NCBI GenBank assembly: GCA_021292105.1
Contig: CM037862.1
Span: forward strand, 7,730,765 to 7,794,764
Direction: 5' to 3'
Origin: Anadara kagoshimensis
Lineage: Eukaryota > Mollusca > Bivalvia > Arcoida > Arcidae
Length of the DNA stretch: 64,000 nucleotides
Shown here: one piece after another, positions 32,989 through 45,940 of the stretch
Layout: every line of letters begins with the position of its first letter
How positions within the stretch are numbered: the first letter of the stretch is position 1
The notes under the pieces: generated by a model
Database searches by the model: none
What the model saw: the letters and a program-made list of their open reading frames with translations, nothing else
What the model was told of the DNA's origin: nothing
Program-made: the position numbers and the translations under genes

Positions 32989-33278
32989 TTAGATAAGGTT
33001 ACATTGAAATGATTGAAGGGTGGTTTAGATGGGGGTATTTAGCTCTTAAGAAAGCATTCTAATTTCCTTTGCCATAAGCATGTTTATGTTTAAAAAAGGA
33101 CTTTCTTAAAAAAATCAATTTTTATCTGATTGTAGAATGACATTGCTTTATGACCCCCTCCCCTTGTTGGAATATATCTTGACATTACTGTTGCATACCA
33201 TGATAATGGCAGTAAAATTTATTTTCATTTTTATTGCTTAAAGTTTGATAAATAATTTATCCATCTTTTGTTTTTTAG

Positions 33279-33369
33279 TATAGTCACTGCAGTTATCAGA
33301 TAGTTTGTACTTCACCAGTGATGGAACTAAATAATAAAACACTTTGTAAGGTTTTCTATATCTAATAGA
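33279..33369 (+). other. MCM3AP: Probable GANP 5' leader with a 14-codon uORF
   Basis: If the acceptor at 33277-33278 is used, the leader contains an ATG at 33321 whose short frame ends at TAA 33363-33365, four bases before the main ATG and out of frame with it. An alternative acceptor (TCTAATAG, ending 33368) would leave a one-base leader and remove the uORF. Confidence 0.4.
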
Positions 33370-34306
33370 ATGACTAGTCCGTTTTTCTCTAATACTGGAT
33401 CACCAAATATGTTCGGACAACAGCAGGGTTCACCTTCTTTTGGTGCCTCATTTGGTCAACAGAACACAGGTTTTGGACAAACTCAACAATCTTCGTTTGG
33501 AGCACCTGTCTTTGGTCAACAACAAGGACCAGTGTTTGGACAATCAACCAAATGTACAACACAAAATCCTAGTGGATTTGGACAAACCAACCAAGGGGCA
33601 ACATTTGGACAGCAAGGGACATTGTTTGGTCAATCACAGCCAACTTCTACACAAGGACCAGTGTTTGGTCAGTCACTACAAACAGACACACAGGGGTCAG
33701 TATTTGGACAGACAACTCAAACACAAGGGGCTTTATTTGGACAAACTGCACAACAGGGGCCAGTATTTGGACAGACAACACAAGCTAGTCAACAGGGGTC
33801 AGTATTTGGACAGGCAACACAAGCTGGTCAACAAGGGTCATTGTTTGGACAAACTGGTCAACAGGGGTCAGCATTTGGACAAACACCACAAACTGGTCAA
33901 CAAAACTCTTTATTTGGACAAACAACACAAACTGGTCAACAAGGACCAATGTTTGGACAGACAACACAATCAGGACAAGCTGCAACAGGGTTTGGACAAA
34001 CACAACCATCTAGTCAGCAGGGTTTGATTTTTGGACAACAAACTCCAGGTTTTGGACAACCAACACAGGCTGGACAACAAGGTTCTGGTTTTGGACAGAG
34101 TAGCCAACCTTTTAGTCAAAGTGTACAACAAGGAACTGGGTTTGGTCCGTCTACTGGCTTTGGTCAAGACAAAGTAGGCTTATTTGGTCAGAAAAATCAA
34201 GATAACACTTCATTTGGAAAAGACATAACTGGTCCAGTTTTTGGTCAGACAGCTCCATTTGGCCAGAATCAGAATCCTGGTTTTAGCAGTTCATCTGGTT
34301 TTGGAA
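33370..34306 (+). CDS. MCM3AP: GANP exon 1 (FG-repeat exon)
   Basis: Starts [20 protein letters not shown] and carries about 30 FG dipeptides, mostly as xFGQ separated by Gln/Thr/Gly/Ser spacers such as TTQTGQQGS, like a nucleoporin FG domain. Ends GGA A before GTAATT (phase 1). The reading frame continues six codons into the intron to a TAA at 34318. Human GANP has only sparse FG motifs here, so this exon is unusually regular. Confidence 0.93.
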
Positions 34307-37300
34307 GTAATTATGTTTAATCAGTTATTCATAAAATTTGATATTGCATGTGTAATCATGATCAAAATCTGCATCATTTAGCCGTTTATTTCAAAAGATT
34401 GACATTTAATTACTGCCAGTGTTACAAATACATGTATAAGAACTACTGCAATATTTCAAAATTAAATTTTTTTGAGTGAAATGCTTTAAAAATAATTGTA
34501 AATTATATTTCTTAATAATAGAAATAAATTTTAACTTATTCTGGGAAATATTGTCCATTGCTGACTACCTAAACAATACTTATTTCCCCCATATAAAACC
34601 AATCACCTTATAGTTTATATGTTAAACCATTACTGTATCTGTTGTAGTTGTTGGATCTACGGCTACTATGACTGGATCTTCTACAACTGGTTCTGTATTC
34701 AGTGGATCATCTTTAGGTGGTTCTGGAGGACAGATGACTATGACATCTACATTTGGTGGAACAGGTAGTATAATTCGTCATGCTCGTACATGTACCACAA
34801 AAAACCCTAGTCTGATTGATTTAGAGGTGGTTAATATATCAGGAACAGTTGAGATTATGTAGCTTAGAGTGGAGTAATAGAGTTTTAAATTCCAGTCAAG
34901 ATTTTTGCTTTAAGTATATTGAGGCAGCTAGTTCAGGAATGGTGACAGAAAGCCATAAACCTGATTGTCTGGAGGAAACCTTTCATTTTTAGCAAGCATA
35001 CTGACAAACTTTCCCACATTTGGATTTGTCTCGAGCAGGATTCCAGTCTAGGTGGTAAGAGAAACTGCAAATGTTCACTTTAGACTTTGAATGGTGATCC
35101 TTTAAGAACGATAAAGAATCCAAAGTATCTTTCTCACACTTATTCACTTAACCTAGGCTAAAGCTTAGTTTTTTTAAGCTCCATCAGTATTATTCAAGTA
35201 GTAAATTTAATGAGGAACTAGTCTTTCTAGAGAAACATGAAAACTGTATGTTTGTTTTTTTTTTCAATTGCTCTTTTGTTTTAAGCATTAACATATTTTA
35301 GTGAAGTCTTAAATTCTGTTGATTTTTTTGGAATTGAGAACATTCACTTTTATTTTCATATCAGGTGGTTCAACCATTGTTAGTGGTAGCAGTAGTGGTA
35401 TATTTAGTGGTGCAGTCAAAACAACAAGTTCTGGATTCACCAATACTACACCAGCTACATTTGGTACAGCTAAATCAGCTTCAACAAAAACCCATAAAAC
35501 CGATATTAGTACACAAGGCCCAACAGATGGCAGCACTAGTTCCAGTTCGTTTGTAATTTCTTCACACACCAGTAACCTTGCTAAAGAACTACAACCTCCT
35601 AGAACAACACTTATAACCCACAAGGAAAGTACTGTCTTAAATACGTCAGCATTTGGAGGTATGTGCTATATGTATGTCCCCATAATCAAAGTTTAGGGGG
35701 TAATTACAATTAACCTTGTCTGTCCATCTATCCAGATATTATGTTTGCTCCATATCTTCCATGTCTATGGATGGATTTTGACCAAACTTGGCACAAATGT
35801 AAACTTATCAATAGATGCATACGGCAGACAGATGCCATTTTGTTATAAAACATGTAGTGAAATGTAAAGACAACAGAAAATAATAAATCCATAAAATATG
35901 CCCATTAATTTAAATTTAATTAAGCTGTGTCTTTTGTCACATTTTAGATAGAGAGGAAGTAGATTTTTTTCAGACCTACGCTATGAGGTTTATTCTACCG
36001 TTTGTATGTAACTGGTGCATTTGTTGTTTAGTCTGGTATTTAAGAAACTGCTAATAATCACCCACAATATTATCATTTCATGTAATTTTACTTCCCAGTC
36101 CGCAAAGTATTTAAAATCCACAGTTGTATTCCATGTGGTTGATATGCACACTGCACAACGATTTATCTTCCTTTCAGGGAAAGAGAAATCTAATCAATAA
36201 ATAATTTTAAAAATATAACAGAAGGCCTCAATAGTAATTACATTATACCTGTTAAAAAAAAAAAATATCAGTGCAAATTCCATAAAGAATTAGTTAAATA
36301 CACCTGCAATTGTTGTTTAATTAATAAAAGGCCTTATTGATCAATTATTATGAAAGACATCGTAAGAAGCCAAATTCTGCAAATTCCCTTTGTAATGTGC
36401 AACATATTTCCAATCCAATAAAATTCATTGATAATGTCACTTCCTAGGGTCACGCTAAAAAAATGTCTTTGATGTTGAATTTATACGTGACAGAACTTGT
36501 TACATATGATTTTCTTAGCCACGAACATTTAATTTAACCAACTTTAGATTTAAAAGAAAATTAATGCACTTGAGTGGGGTATGATTTTATAGACTAAGAG
36601 TTTAATTAAAAAAGATGACAAATACGCATAATCAATCTTGTCCTAAGATAGAAAATCACATTACATCATGCAAATACACAATATTAAAGTTTTGAATTGA
36701 TAACAAAGCAATAAAGCTCTTTATTTACTTATTTAATTCATCTTTGTTTAGTTTGTTGTAAACATTCAGCATCGCATTGCCAGTAAAATAATATTCGGAT
36801 TATAATTTTATAAAATGTACTTGAATTTAAAACGATTTAATAGCGGCACTATGTACAAGATTCAGTTACCTGGTATGAAATTCTTTACCCGTTGCATTCA
36901 TTTATTGATGGAACATATTAAAGTAGTATACAAGAACTTGTGTATACAACCATGTCAATCATATCTGCAGATCAAAAAGGTCACGACACGGCCCTGTTGG
37001 GAGTCACTTCTGGTGTAAACATTGCCATTTTCAACATGTAAAATCCCCATAGCGCCAATATTTTCTTTTCTTCTGAAATACTTTATGACAATTGGTGATG
37101 CGCATAAAGATTTTCATTTACGTTATATGACTAGGCACAAATAGATGAATTAATATTTATTGAGATTTATTTTATTTTCTATGGGAAAAATGTGAAATTT
37201 ACTATCACAAACAGACCGACTCTGATTGTAGTACAGTATATCAGTTGTTTGCATTATTAGTCCACCAGACTATAAAAAACTTATGAGGTCAATAAAACTT

Positions 37301-40300
37301 GGACAGTAGCATATCTTGACCTGTGTGCAGATTTTTATTTTTGATGTATTATTTAGAATGCTCAATTTTGTAAAGTTACATAGCTCATGCTGAAAGTAAT
37401 TCTTTCCGTCTTATTAAGTTTGAATATTTATAATTATCATTTTACTATAGGTAATAAAGTGTTTGGTACAACAAGTGGGGGATTTGGAATAAAGAAGGAA
37501 CCAACAACCTCCTCAGAAATTACAGGACAAAGTTTTGGTGGGACAGCAGTAAAACAAGAACCATCAACATCTGAACAAACAGCAGAAAAAAGCACACATA
37601 GTAAATCAGGATTGTTTGGTAAAGGAACCACTTCACGAGAAACAAAGACTAGTGGCGGGTTGTTTGGTAAAGCTATACATTCAGTAAAGCAGGAAAACAC
37701 CACAAACTCAGCAACAGGAGCAGCTGGACTGTTTGGAAAGTCTGATGTCAAAAAAGGTAAAACTATTTTTTTTTAATTTTGAAAGCAAACATATCAAATC
37801 AAAATTGTACATTTTTGACAATGTAAATTACAGATTTATAACAATATAAAGTGGTTCTTGAAACAACATAATAACATAAGTATCAAGTTGCAGAGAGGCA
37901 TACTTTTTTTAAGTACTTAATATTTAAAGACAAAGTTTTTTGAAATTCCAATAAAATTAATATTGGTCAGTTTAAATACAGCTATGTTTACATTTCTGGT
38001 AACCAAAATCACCAGTGGCTACTAATTTCCAAGATTTTTTTTTCAAATAATAACCTATTTTAGCAAATTTGTTGGGGGGAAAAACCACTTTTATAAAGTA
38101 CTATATTTGTACAAATTATAGAAAATTAGCGACTCATCATTTGAATTTATTGAAATCTAGATACAGTAAAACCCATTTATAAAGATCACCCATGTGTTCT
38201 AAGAAATATTGACTTTATAGACAGCTGGTCATTATATACAGGTTCTTTTTATTGAAAATTGAAGCAAAGCAACCTGATATCAATGATATTTTGTAAATGG
38301 AGACTATCCTTACTCTCTCAGCTTTAATAGAATTTGACAACAACACCAAAACATTTCTCTGCCATCGATTTGCTTTGCGTTTCTTCTCATTATTTATAAA
38401 TTAATTATTTACAGTATATTTAGGGAAATTTTCTGTTTTTGAAATTGGGGGAAAAAATCTGATTTTGCCATTGGGAATTGGGTCAAATGTCAGCTCCAAA
38501 AATACCCAAGCGAGACCCCTTCAATCATTCCTTAAATAACATTTTCTTTAAATTTAAATCTGGTAAAATTCGACATTACTGTATTTTATGGTACTACAAA
38601 TAAAAAAAATCAACAAAATTAGAATATAGACTTAAAAACAAACATGGTTGGTTGGTTGGTTGAATGTTAACCCCACATCAGCAATTTTTCAGCTATTCGC
38701 GACGAGAATTATTTTATTAATCTCTATGGATTAACAATTTTCGTGTAAACATGTGAAGTACGAGTGTGTTGTATAGTCTGCCTTGTACTAGCTCACACTC
38801 GGGGCGACTTTAACATGCTAGCTCACAGAGTCAGTACGCAGCAGACAAGCGTACCACTTCCCCAGTCCATTATACTGATACCAGGTGAATCAGTAAAGGC
38901 CAACGGCAAGGGAAATTCACTTTCCCACATGTGGTCTGAGCGGGACTCGAACTCACAGCAGTGAGAGACCCTGGATTTGAACACTAACGTCTTATCCATT
39001 AGGCCTCTGTGGCCTCCAGAAACAAACATTGGATACATTACTTACATAAAAACATTTTAATATTGATTTTGTCATTGAATTAATGCTTAGAATGTTATCT
39101 GATGTTTGATAAAATTTTACAGAAGCCGATACTAGCACTGGTAGTTCAAGAAAATCTTTATTTGGTCGGTTGGGAGATAGGCCTGGTGAATCTGATAAGA
39201 GACCAATAAAAAGACGATCAAGTAAGTACCAGGTCACAGTTTTAAAATTAGTCTTTAACTATGATATGTCTTAAATCTTGCATATTTTACACTGAAAGCA
39301 TCTTTTGTAAGTTTTGAAGGTATTCAGGAGTAGAAAGCATCATTTTGAGTATCACTTTCAATGTGACATTAGTATTCTTGTTCTGCTGAAACTATTCATT
39401 TTTAGCACAGATATTCCTCTTTATAATGGTCCTCTTTACGTAGACATTAACACCTACCGACAAAAAATTTTAGGTAGGGAATGAGCACTGTATTTTTCAA
39501 CAACATTAATAGCTTGCAGCACCAACAGTTATGAACATTAGGATCAAATGTACATTTTTGACTTATTACAGGTGATGAGGTGAAAGGTAGAGTGTTATTT
39601 GGTAAAGTACAAGGTACAGACAAGCCGGCTGAAGTTAAAAAGACCAGTAGACATCCAAGTGATGAGAGTAATCCAGGTATTAATAGTGTTTGGTCGTGCA
39701 TTTACAAATCACAGCTAGTGCATCTCATTGCCTAAAATTTGACTTCCAATCAGGCAGGTCCTAGTGTGAGAAAGTTCGTCAATTCTCTCTATACAGGGCT
39801 GTCTCTCAACTTTTGTAAATGAGGTCATGTCCCTTGCAATGGTGAAAAAAAGCATCATATTGGGAAAAATCGTGAAAAAGAAAAATACCATTAAAGTGAT
39901 AGAAAACTCCAAAGTACTATGATTAAAAATGTTATTTCAAAATTGTGATAATTGAAATTTCCAAAATTGTGAAAATTTGGTAGTAATTGTTAGAGAACCA
40001 TAAGATTTTAAATTTATGCTTTATGCTATTTGGTGACACATCTGATTTGAAACATTCCATAATCATAGAAATGTCAGTTTCACAAATACAGTAATGGTTA
40101 TCACATAGATCATGAGTAACTCTCATTGGTCGCATAGTCTAAAGCACTTACTTGTGTATAATAGTGCCTGTTACTGTCTAGGTTAGAAAACCCACCCATG
40201 CAAATCCTAATGTGAACAAGTCTACTGTAAAACTTACATATCCTCATGTTAATGTCTTTTGTATATGAGCTATGACCATGTACATCTTTTCAATGGTTAT

Positions 40301-43300
40301 CTTCTAACTTTGATCATGTTACTATCTAAGGATAGCCCTCTTCATTAAAACTGTAAAATTTAAGTTTCATAATGCTTTTATGTCTTTTTTTTTAGATGAA
40401 CCAAAGTCAAAGCGTACAGCTTTCAGGCGATTATCCTCAGTTTCTGATGATGTTACCAGGATAGCTCTTGTCTGTAAAAATGTACCTGTCAAGATTAACA
40501 ATGCTTTTCGACTTAAGAAACATTTCTCAAAGTTTGGAGAAGTTGCCAAAGTATTTCCAAATCCTAATAAACAGTCGGCTAATATTCATTTTAAAGATCA
40601 CGTAAGTATGCTTTTCTGAATAACTCAAAATTCTGAACATCCAAACAAATCAAAATTTATTCAACTGAAAAATAGCTTCAAATTTTTATAACTTGACTAT
40701 TTGATTAGATAATGACATGGGGTTTCAGTTTTGACATATTCTTGTAATTACCTTCAAAATGGGTCAGGGTCAATTTTTTGACCTTTCTGATTATATTTAT
40801 TATCTGGAAAACTATAAATTTTTTGTATGGTCATGTATGTTAGAATATTGTTGGTATTGATGTAACTATCATTTTGATGTATAAAAAAGGTCATGGGTTC
40901 AAAGGTCAAGGTCACAGATGCAAAAAAAATACCAAAATGGTTAATTTTCTCGAAAACTTTAGTGTTGGTATTGATACAATGATCATTTTAATGTGTAGAA
41001 AAAGGTCGTGGGTTCAAAGGTCAAGGTCACAGTTTAATGGAAACATTTTCATTTGAAAGAAAGAAATTATAAAAAAAACCATATGCACTCTATTTTTGTA
41101 CAGCGTTCACGATAGTGAACGCGTGTACTATGCTATCGCTTTCTTCCAAGATATCGAGCTTCTTTGCTATGAAATTATAAGATATGAGTACACCTGGAAA
41201 TAGTGCGCCTGGTAAATGAGCGTGAAAGAAGTATATCTGTTTTATCGTGAGATATGTATTCTGAGACGGGTAATGCATTTGGTTACATATGCACATTTGG
41301 AATAAATTTTCGGAATACATTTCGGAATCTAGTAAAATATTGCGACGGGATGCATCTAATAATTTCTGCAATTTGGCAAACTGATCTCATGTTTACAATA
41401 AAAAGTAGTTCGAGAAGTTTGCGTCCTACGATGTAAAATCATAACTTTTTATGAAATGAACAGCAACGGCAGGTTGTTTAATTAATTCTTCGTGAAATCT
41501 ACGGAAATTTAAATTTATTTTGAAGGTTATGATAACGTATTTTGATGTTGAGGCAATTGTGTCATATTTTAAAACTGTTTATCGATTAGATTTTACTTTT
41601 GTGAAAGGGAGATAATTCGTACAGTTGTTGTGTGCAAATTTTAAATACAGTCTTTTTACCAGTTCCGAACAGGGTTTCATATAAGCGCTGCTGCAGACGT
41701 CATCCACAAGCAGAGGAAATAAAATGTATGTGGTGTAATAACACAAATGTTTACTGATTCCAAAATATCGACACCTGTCCTCAAAAACATGTGGTAGTAT
41801 GTTTTCTTGAAAAAAGCATTTCCGTGATCACGATTTGTTTACATTGTTAAACTAGGTCACCAACAATCTGTCGTACAGTTAGGAAGCGGTTGAAGAAACA
41901 GCAAATTGAGAAAGTTATTTTGCGATTCCTTTAATTGAACGGGATTGAAATTTTAGATTATTCGGTAGTAAAAATTCGGAACTGGTAAAACAACTAAATG
42001 ATCCAGTTATGCATACAGCCGCTAGAATGTACCCCCTCATAGCGACGGTAGGATCTGCAAAACTCTACTTTCTCTCTATCCGAAATGACAAAACGATCGG
42101 GTACAACTTTTTTAAATTTTAATTACCGATTGTCTTTTTCATATATTTATGAAAATAATTTTTTCTACCATTTAATTCAGCAATACATGGTTTGGTACAT
42201 AAAAATTTGTTTCTTTTTCCAAAAAAAAAAAAAAAAAACAAAAAACCATCCGTCGGACTATATGCATAGATCGACGACCCCCCCCCTGTCTTGCCACAAC
42301 ACAATTTTCCCAATTACGCTGTACAACAGCACGACAGTGCTATGTTTAGATATACAGTATGTTTGTGTTTTTGGTATAATAAACATGTATCGGTAATATA
42401 TTTAACCCTTGATTAATGATATCCCATATATAATTAATTAGGCAGCAGCTGCAGAAGCAAAGAGAAGAGGTTCCTTTGTTGGTCCTGGTTTGCCTGCAAT
42501 GACCATTTTCTGGAGTAGTTACTCACCAAGGTCCGCAGTATCTGGTAGAACACCGTCAGAGGAAGAAGCGTCATCACATGCTGGTACTAAAAGAAAATCT
42601 GACGGTAAAATTTTACTTTACATGTATTAGTATTTGTGTTAGATATTTGGAGTGCAATGGAGTGATGGAGATTTTGAATTTTAGCCCTTGTGAATGTTTC
42701 ATGGGAGAATGAACAGTTTCATTTGTAAAATGGATGTTTAGAAGCCAAGAAACAAACAGCTACATGAAATATTCATGTACAGTTTCAAATCTGCCAAATG
42801 AGAAATACTAAATATTATTATGAGTTATGTAGGAAATAGGTAACAAAAATACTGATATAGATGGAAAATTGAACCGTTTTGTATGAAAACTAAATGTGGA
42901 AAGAAAAGAAAAAAATTTGCATTCTTTCTTAAATGGCTTTTTGGAATGGTATTAGATATTGATTACATGTAGGGTTATTAACAGGTTATTTCATGGACGT
43001 TCTGTGAACACCTGGCAGCCTTGGTAACAGTTTCACTAGTGATCTTAAATACCTTGTAACAATAATTTTTACTGTTATCTAAACACACATTATAATTTTT
43101 ATACCCCTGTGAAATAACTACATGTATAATATTTATTTAAAGATGCTACAAAAGCTAAGAGTATATACAAATGGGAGAGAAAAGAGTTGGATGATGAACT
43201 GGCAGCTATGAGTGGTACTAGAGACATCTCGAAGGGAAAGTTTAAATCATTATCTAGACCAAATGAAGATTCGTCTCCAGAACGTTCCTCTACAGTCAGA

Positions 43301-43579
43301 CAAGCTACACCTGCTTCTCCAGTTAAAGGAACACAAGTAGACAAAGGTAAATATTTATGGTGATAATTTGATTTTTTTTTAAATTAAAGTTTTTAGATCA
43401 CCTGTACAGATTACAGAAAAACTGTCAGCATCCATTGTATCAGTATCAGATGGTTGTCATTACTATAAATACAAACAGCTTATAATGGCCATTACAAGTG
43501 TATAAATTTATTGATTTCGATAAAATTTGTCTATCAGAAATTGACAATGATGATGACCACCAAAGAAAAAAAATACATG

Positions 43580-43614
<35 letters not shown>

Positions 43615-45889
43615 GGGTAATTCAATAAGTCACCCAACTATAGCTGGAGGTGACTTAATTAAATACATTAACAATCATTAAACAACAAAGTTTAACCAAT
43701 AGACCATATAAATTACAAGATGTTCCAGGTGTGCCACAAACCCGTTTGACCTCTTGTTTTTGACTTACTTAGAGGTGACAAATTTGCTTCTGAAAAACAA
43801 ATTTTAGAACTTTGGAGCAGAGAAATGTTTTCTTAAAGTGTTTAAAATATAAAAACAGCTTATCTTGGTCTTTGAGAACACACTTAGATTAAGAATTAGA
43901 ACAATGTCTTGGACCAAGACCAGTTTAATGCAGTTTATTTATACCAAGATTGAGATCCAATTTTCCTGTTCCGTCAGCACTCACGGTGCTTTGATTAGGT
44001 TTTTGGCTGAGTTTATTAAAAGTGTATTTAAAGTCTTATAATCATATATAATTTTGTTTTATTGTAGAAGGAGTAAAGACCTTACTAAGTTCCGTGGCCA
44101 AAACTTCAGCACAGAAATTACAGATTCTAACCGTCAGAGACAAAGTCATAAGACAAGGTATAAAAATGTTGATTTTGTGTTTTAGGCAAACAACATTTGA
44201 CCTGTCCACTTGACCTTACATTAAGAATATTAATAACAAAACAATGAACTGTAAAGGTTTCGAGATCAGACGGGTTGGATTAAGCTAAATCATTTTCATT
44301 TAGACAGGTTTTACTGCATGTATGCATTTATCCATTCACCAAATTGTTTTTTTATACATGTAGTAAAATATGGAGTTGAGTGGAGTAATGGAACTTTACA
44401 CCGGAGTTCATTCACTTATATCAAGGCGTTCAGTTCTGGAATGGTGGAAGAAACCAGAGTGCCTGAAGAAACTTACCTCAGCAAGTGATCTGACAACTTT
44501 TTTCACACTATCATCTGTCCTGAGTTTGATTGAAAACTTGACAGTGAAAGGTTTTGTGATCCATATGTGCACGCTTCAGAAAACTTGGCTGCCGAGACCC
44601 CAGTAACAAAATTGAGTATATGTACATGATGTAAATTTCAAGGAATTTTTAAGTTTTTAAAAGTTTAAATAACATCATGCTGTCTTCATAAAGAATAATT
44701 GTATTCCTTTTTATTTATTTATTAGCTCACCTGAGCTGAAAGCTCAGATGAGCTATTGCTATCCATCTTCGTCCGTCGTGCGTCGTCGTCCGTCGTCCGT
44801 CGTCCGTCGTGCGTAAACTTTTTACATTTTAATCTTCTCCTCCAAAACCACTGGGCCAAATTTAATGAAACTTGGTAACCATCATGCCTGGGTGAAGCCC
44901 TCTCAGATTTGCACAAATGAAGGAGTTATGTCCCCTTGGGGCCCCATAAGGGGGGAAATAGTGAAAAACTTTAAAAATCTTCTCCTCTGAATCTACAAGA
45001 CATATACCTTATTTATTTCATATATAACATCCTTAGGTCATCTAGTTTCAGATTTGCACAAATGGTAGCCATGGGGCTCAAAATGGGGAAATGGTAAGGT
45101 GCTGAGTGGGGAAATTGCTAAAAATTATGTATTTGTCAATATATCTTGAAAACTATTAACTTTTTGTATAGGCATGTATATTGGAATATTTTATGTATTG
45201 GCCTAACGATCATTTTGATATATGAATGAAGGTCATAGGTTCAAAGGTCAAGGTCATAGCTGCGAACGAATATTTAAATGGTTAATTATCTCAAAAACTA
45301 TAAACATTTTGTATAGGCATGTATATTAGAATATTGTAGGCATTTGCACAACGATCATTTTGATATATGAATGAAGTTCATAGGTTCAAAGGTCAAGGTC
45401 ATAGATGCAAACTAATACTTAAATGGTTAATTATCTCAGAAACTATAAACTTTTTGTATAGGCATGTATATTAGAATATTGTAGGTATTGGCCTATCGAT
45501 CATTTTGATATATGAATGAAGGTCATAGGTTCAAAGGTCAAGGTCATAGATGCAAACGAATACTTAAATGGTTAATTATCTCAAAAACTATAAACTCTTT
45601 GTATAGGCATGTATATTGGAATATTGTAGGTATTGGCCTAATGCACATATTAATATACAGATGTTTTAGCTGTTTATAAATAATATATTGTAGCTAGACT
45701 TTAAATATGTTATATATAGCATACTTATATAATAATTATTATAAATAATTTGCAAAAATACTTGCATATTATTGGCCCTTACTGCTGAAAATTTTGATAT
45801 TCTCTTTTATTAATGTCATTGGCCATTGAACCTCTGCATAAGATATGTACTCTTCATCAGGTGAGCGTTAAGGCCCATGGGCCTCTTGT

Positions 45890-45940
<51 letters not shown>

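Larger units (their letters stand above)
30436..33369. promoter_or_regulatory. Divergent ST7-GANP intergenic region, putative 5' regions
   Basis: The ATGs of ST7 (minus) and GANP (plus) face away from each other across 2.9 kb. Both promoters must lie here or in upstream noncoding exons. A strong acceptor (TGTTTTTTAG) ends at 33278, so 33279-33369 looks like the leader part of GANP's first coding exon, with an upstream noncoding exon likely. No TATA box or CpG-dense stretch is obvious. The middle is occupied by repeats (30985-31296, 31480-31866, 31995-32988). Confidence 0.5.

Noticed and set aside
33440-34027. 195-codon open frame in a second phase over the FG repeats, and minus-strand frames at 33785-34167
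   Set aside because: They are shadows of the coding minisatellite: repeat units with length divisible by three keep all phases open. The composition (LDKQHKLVN repeats) matches no family.
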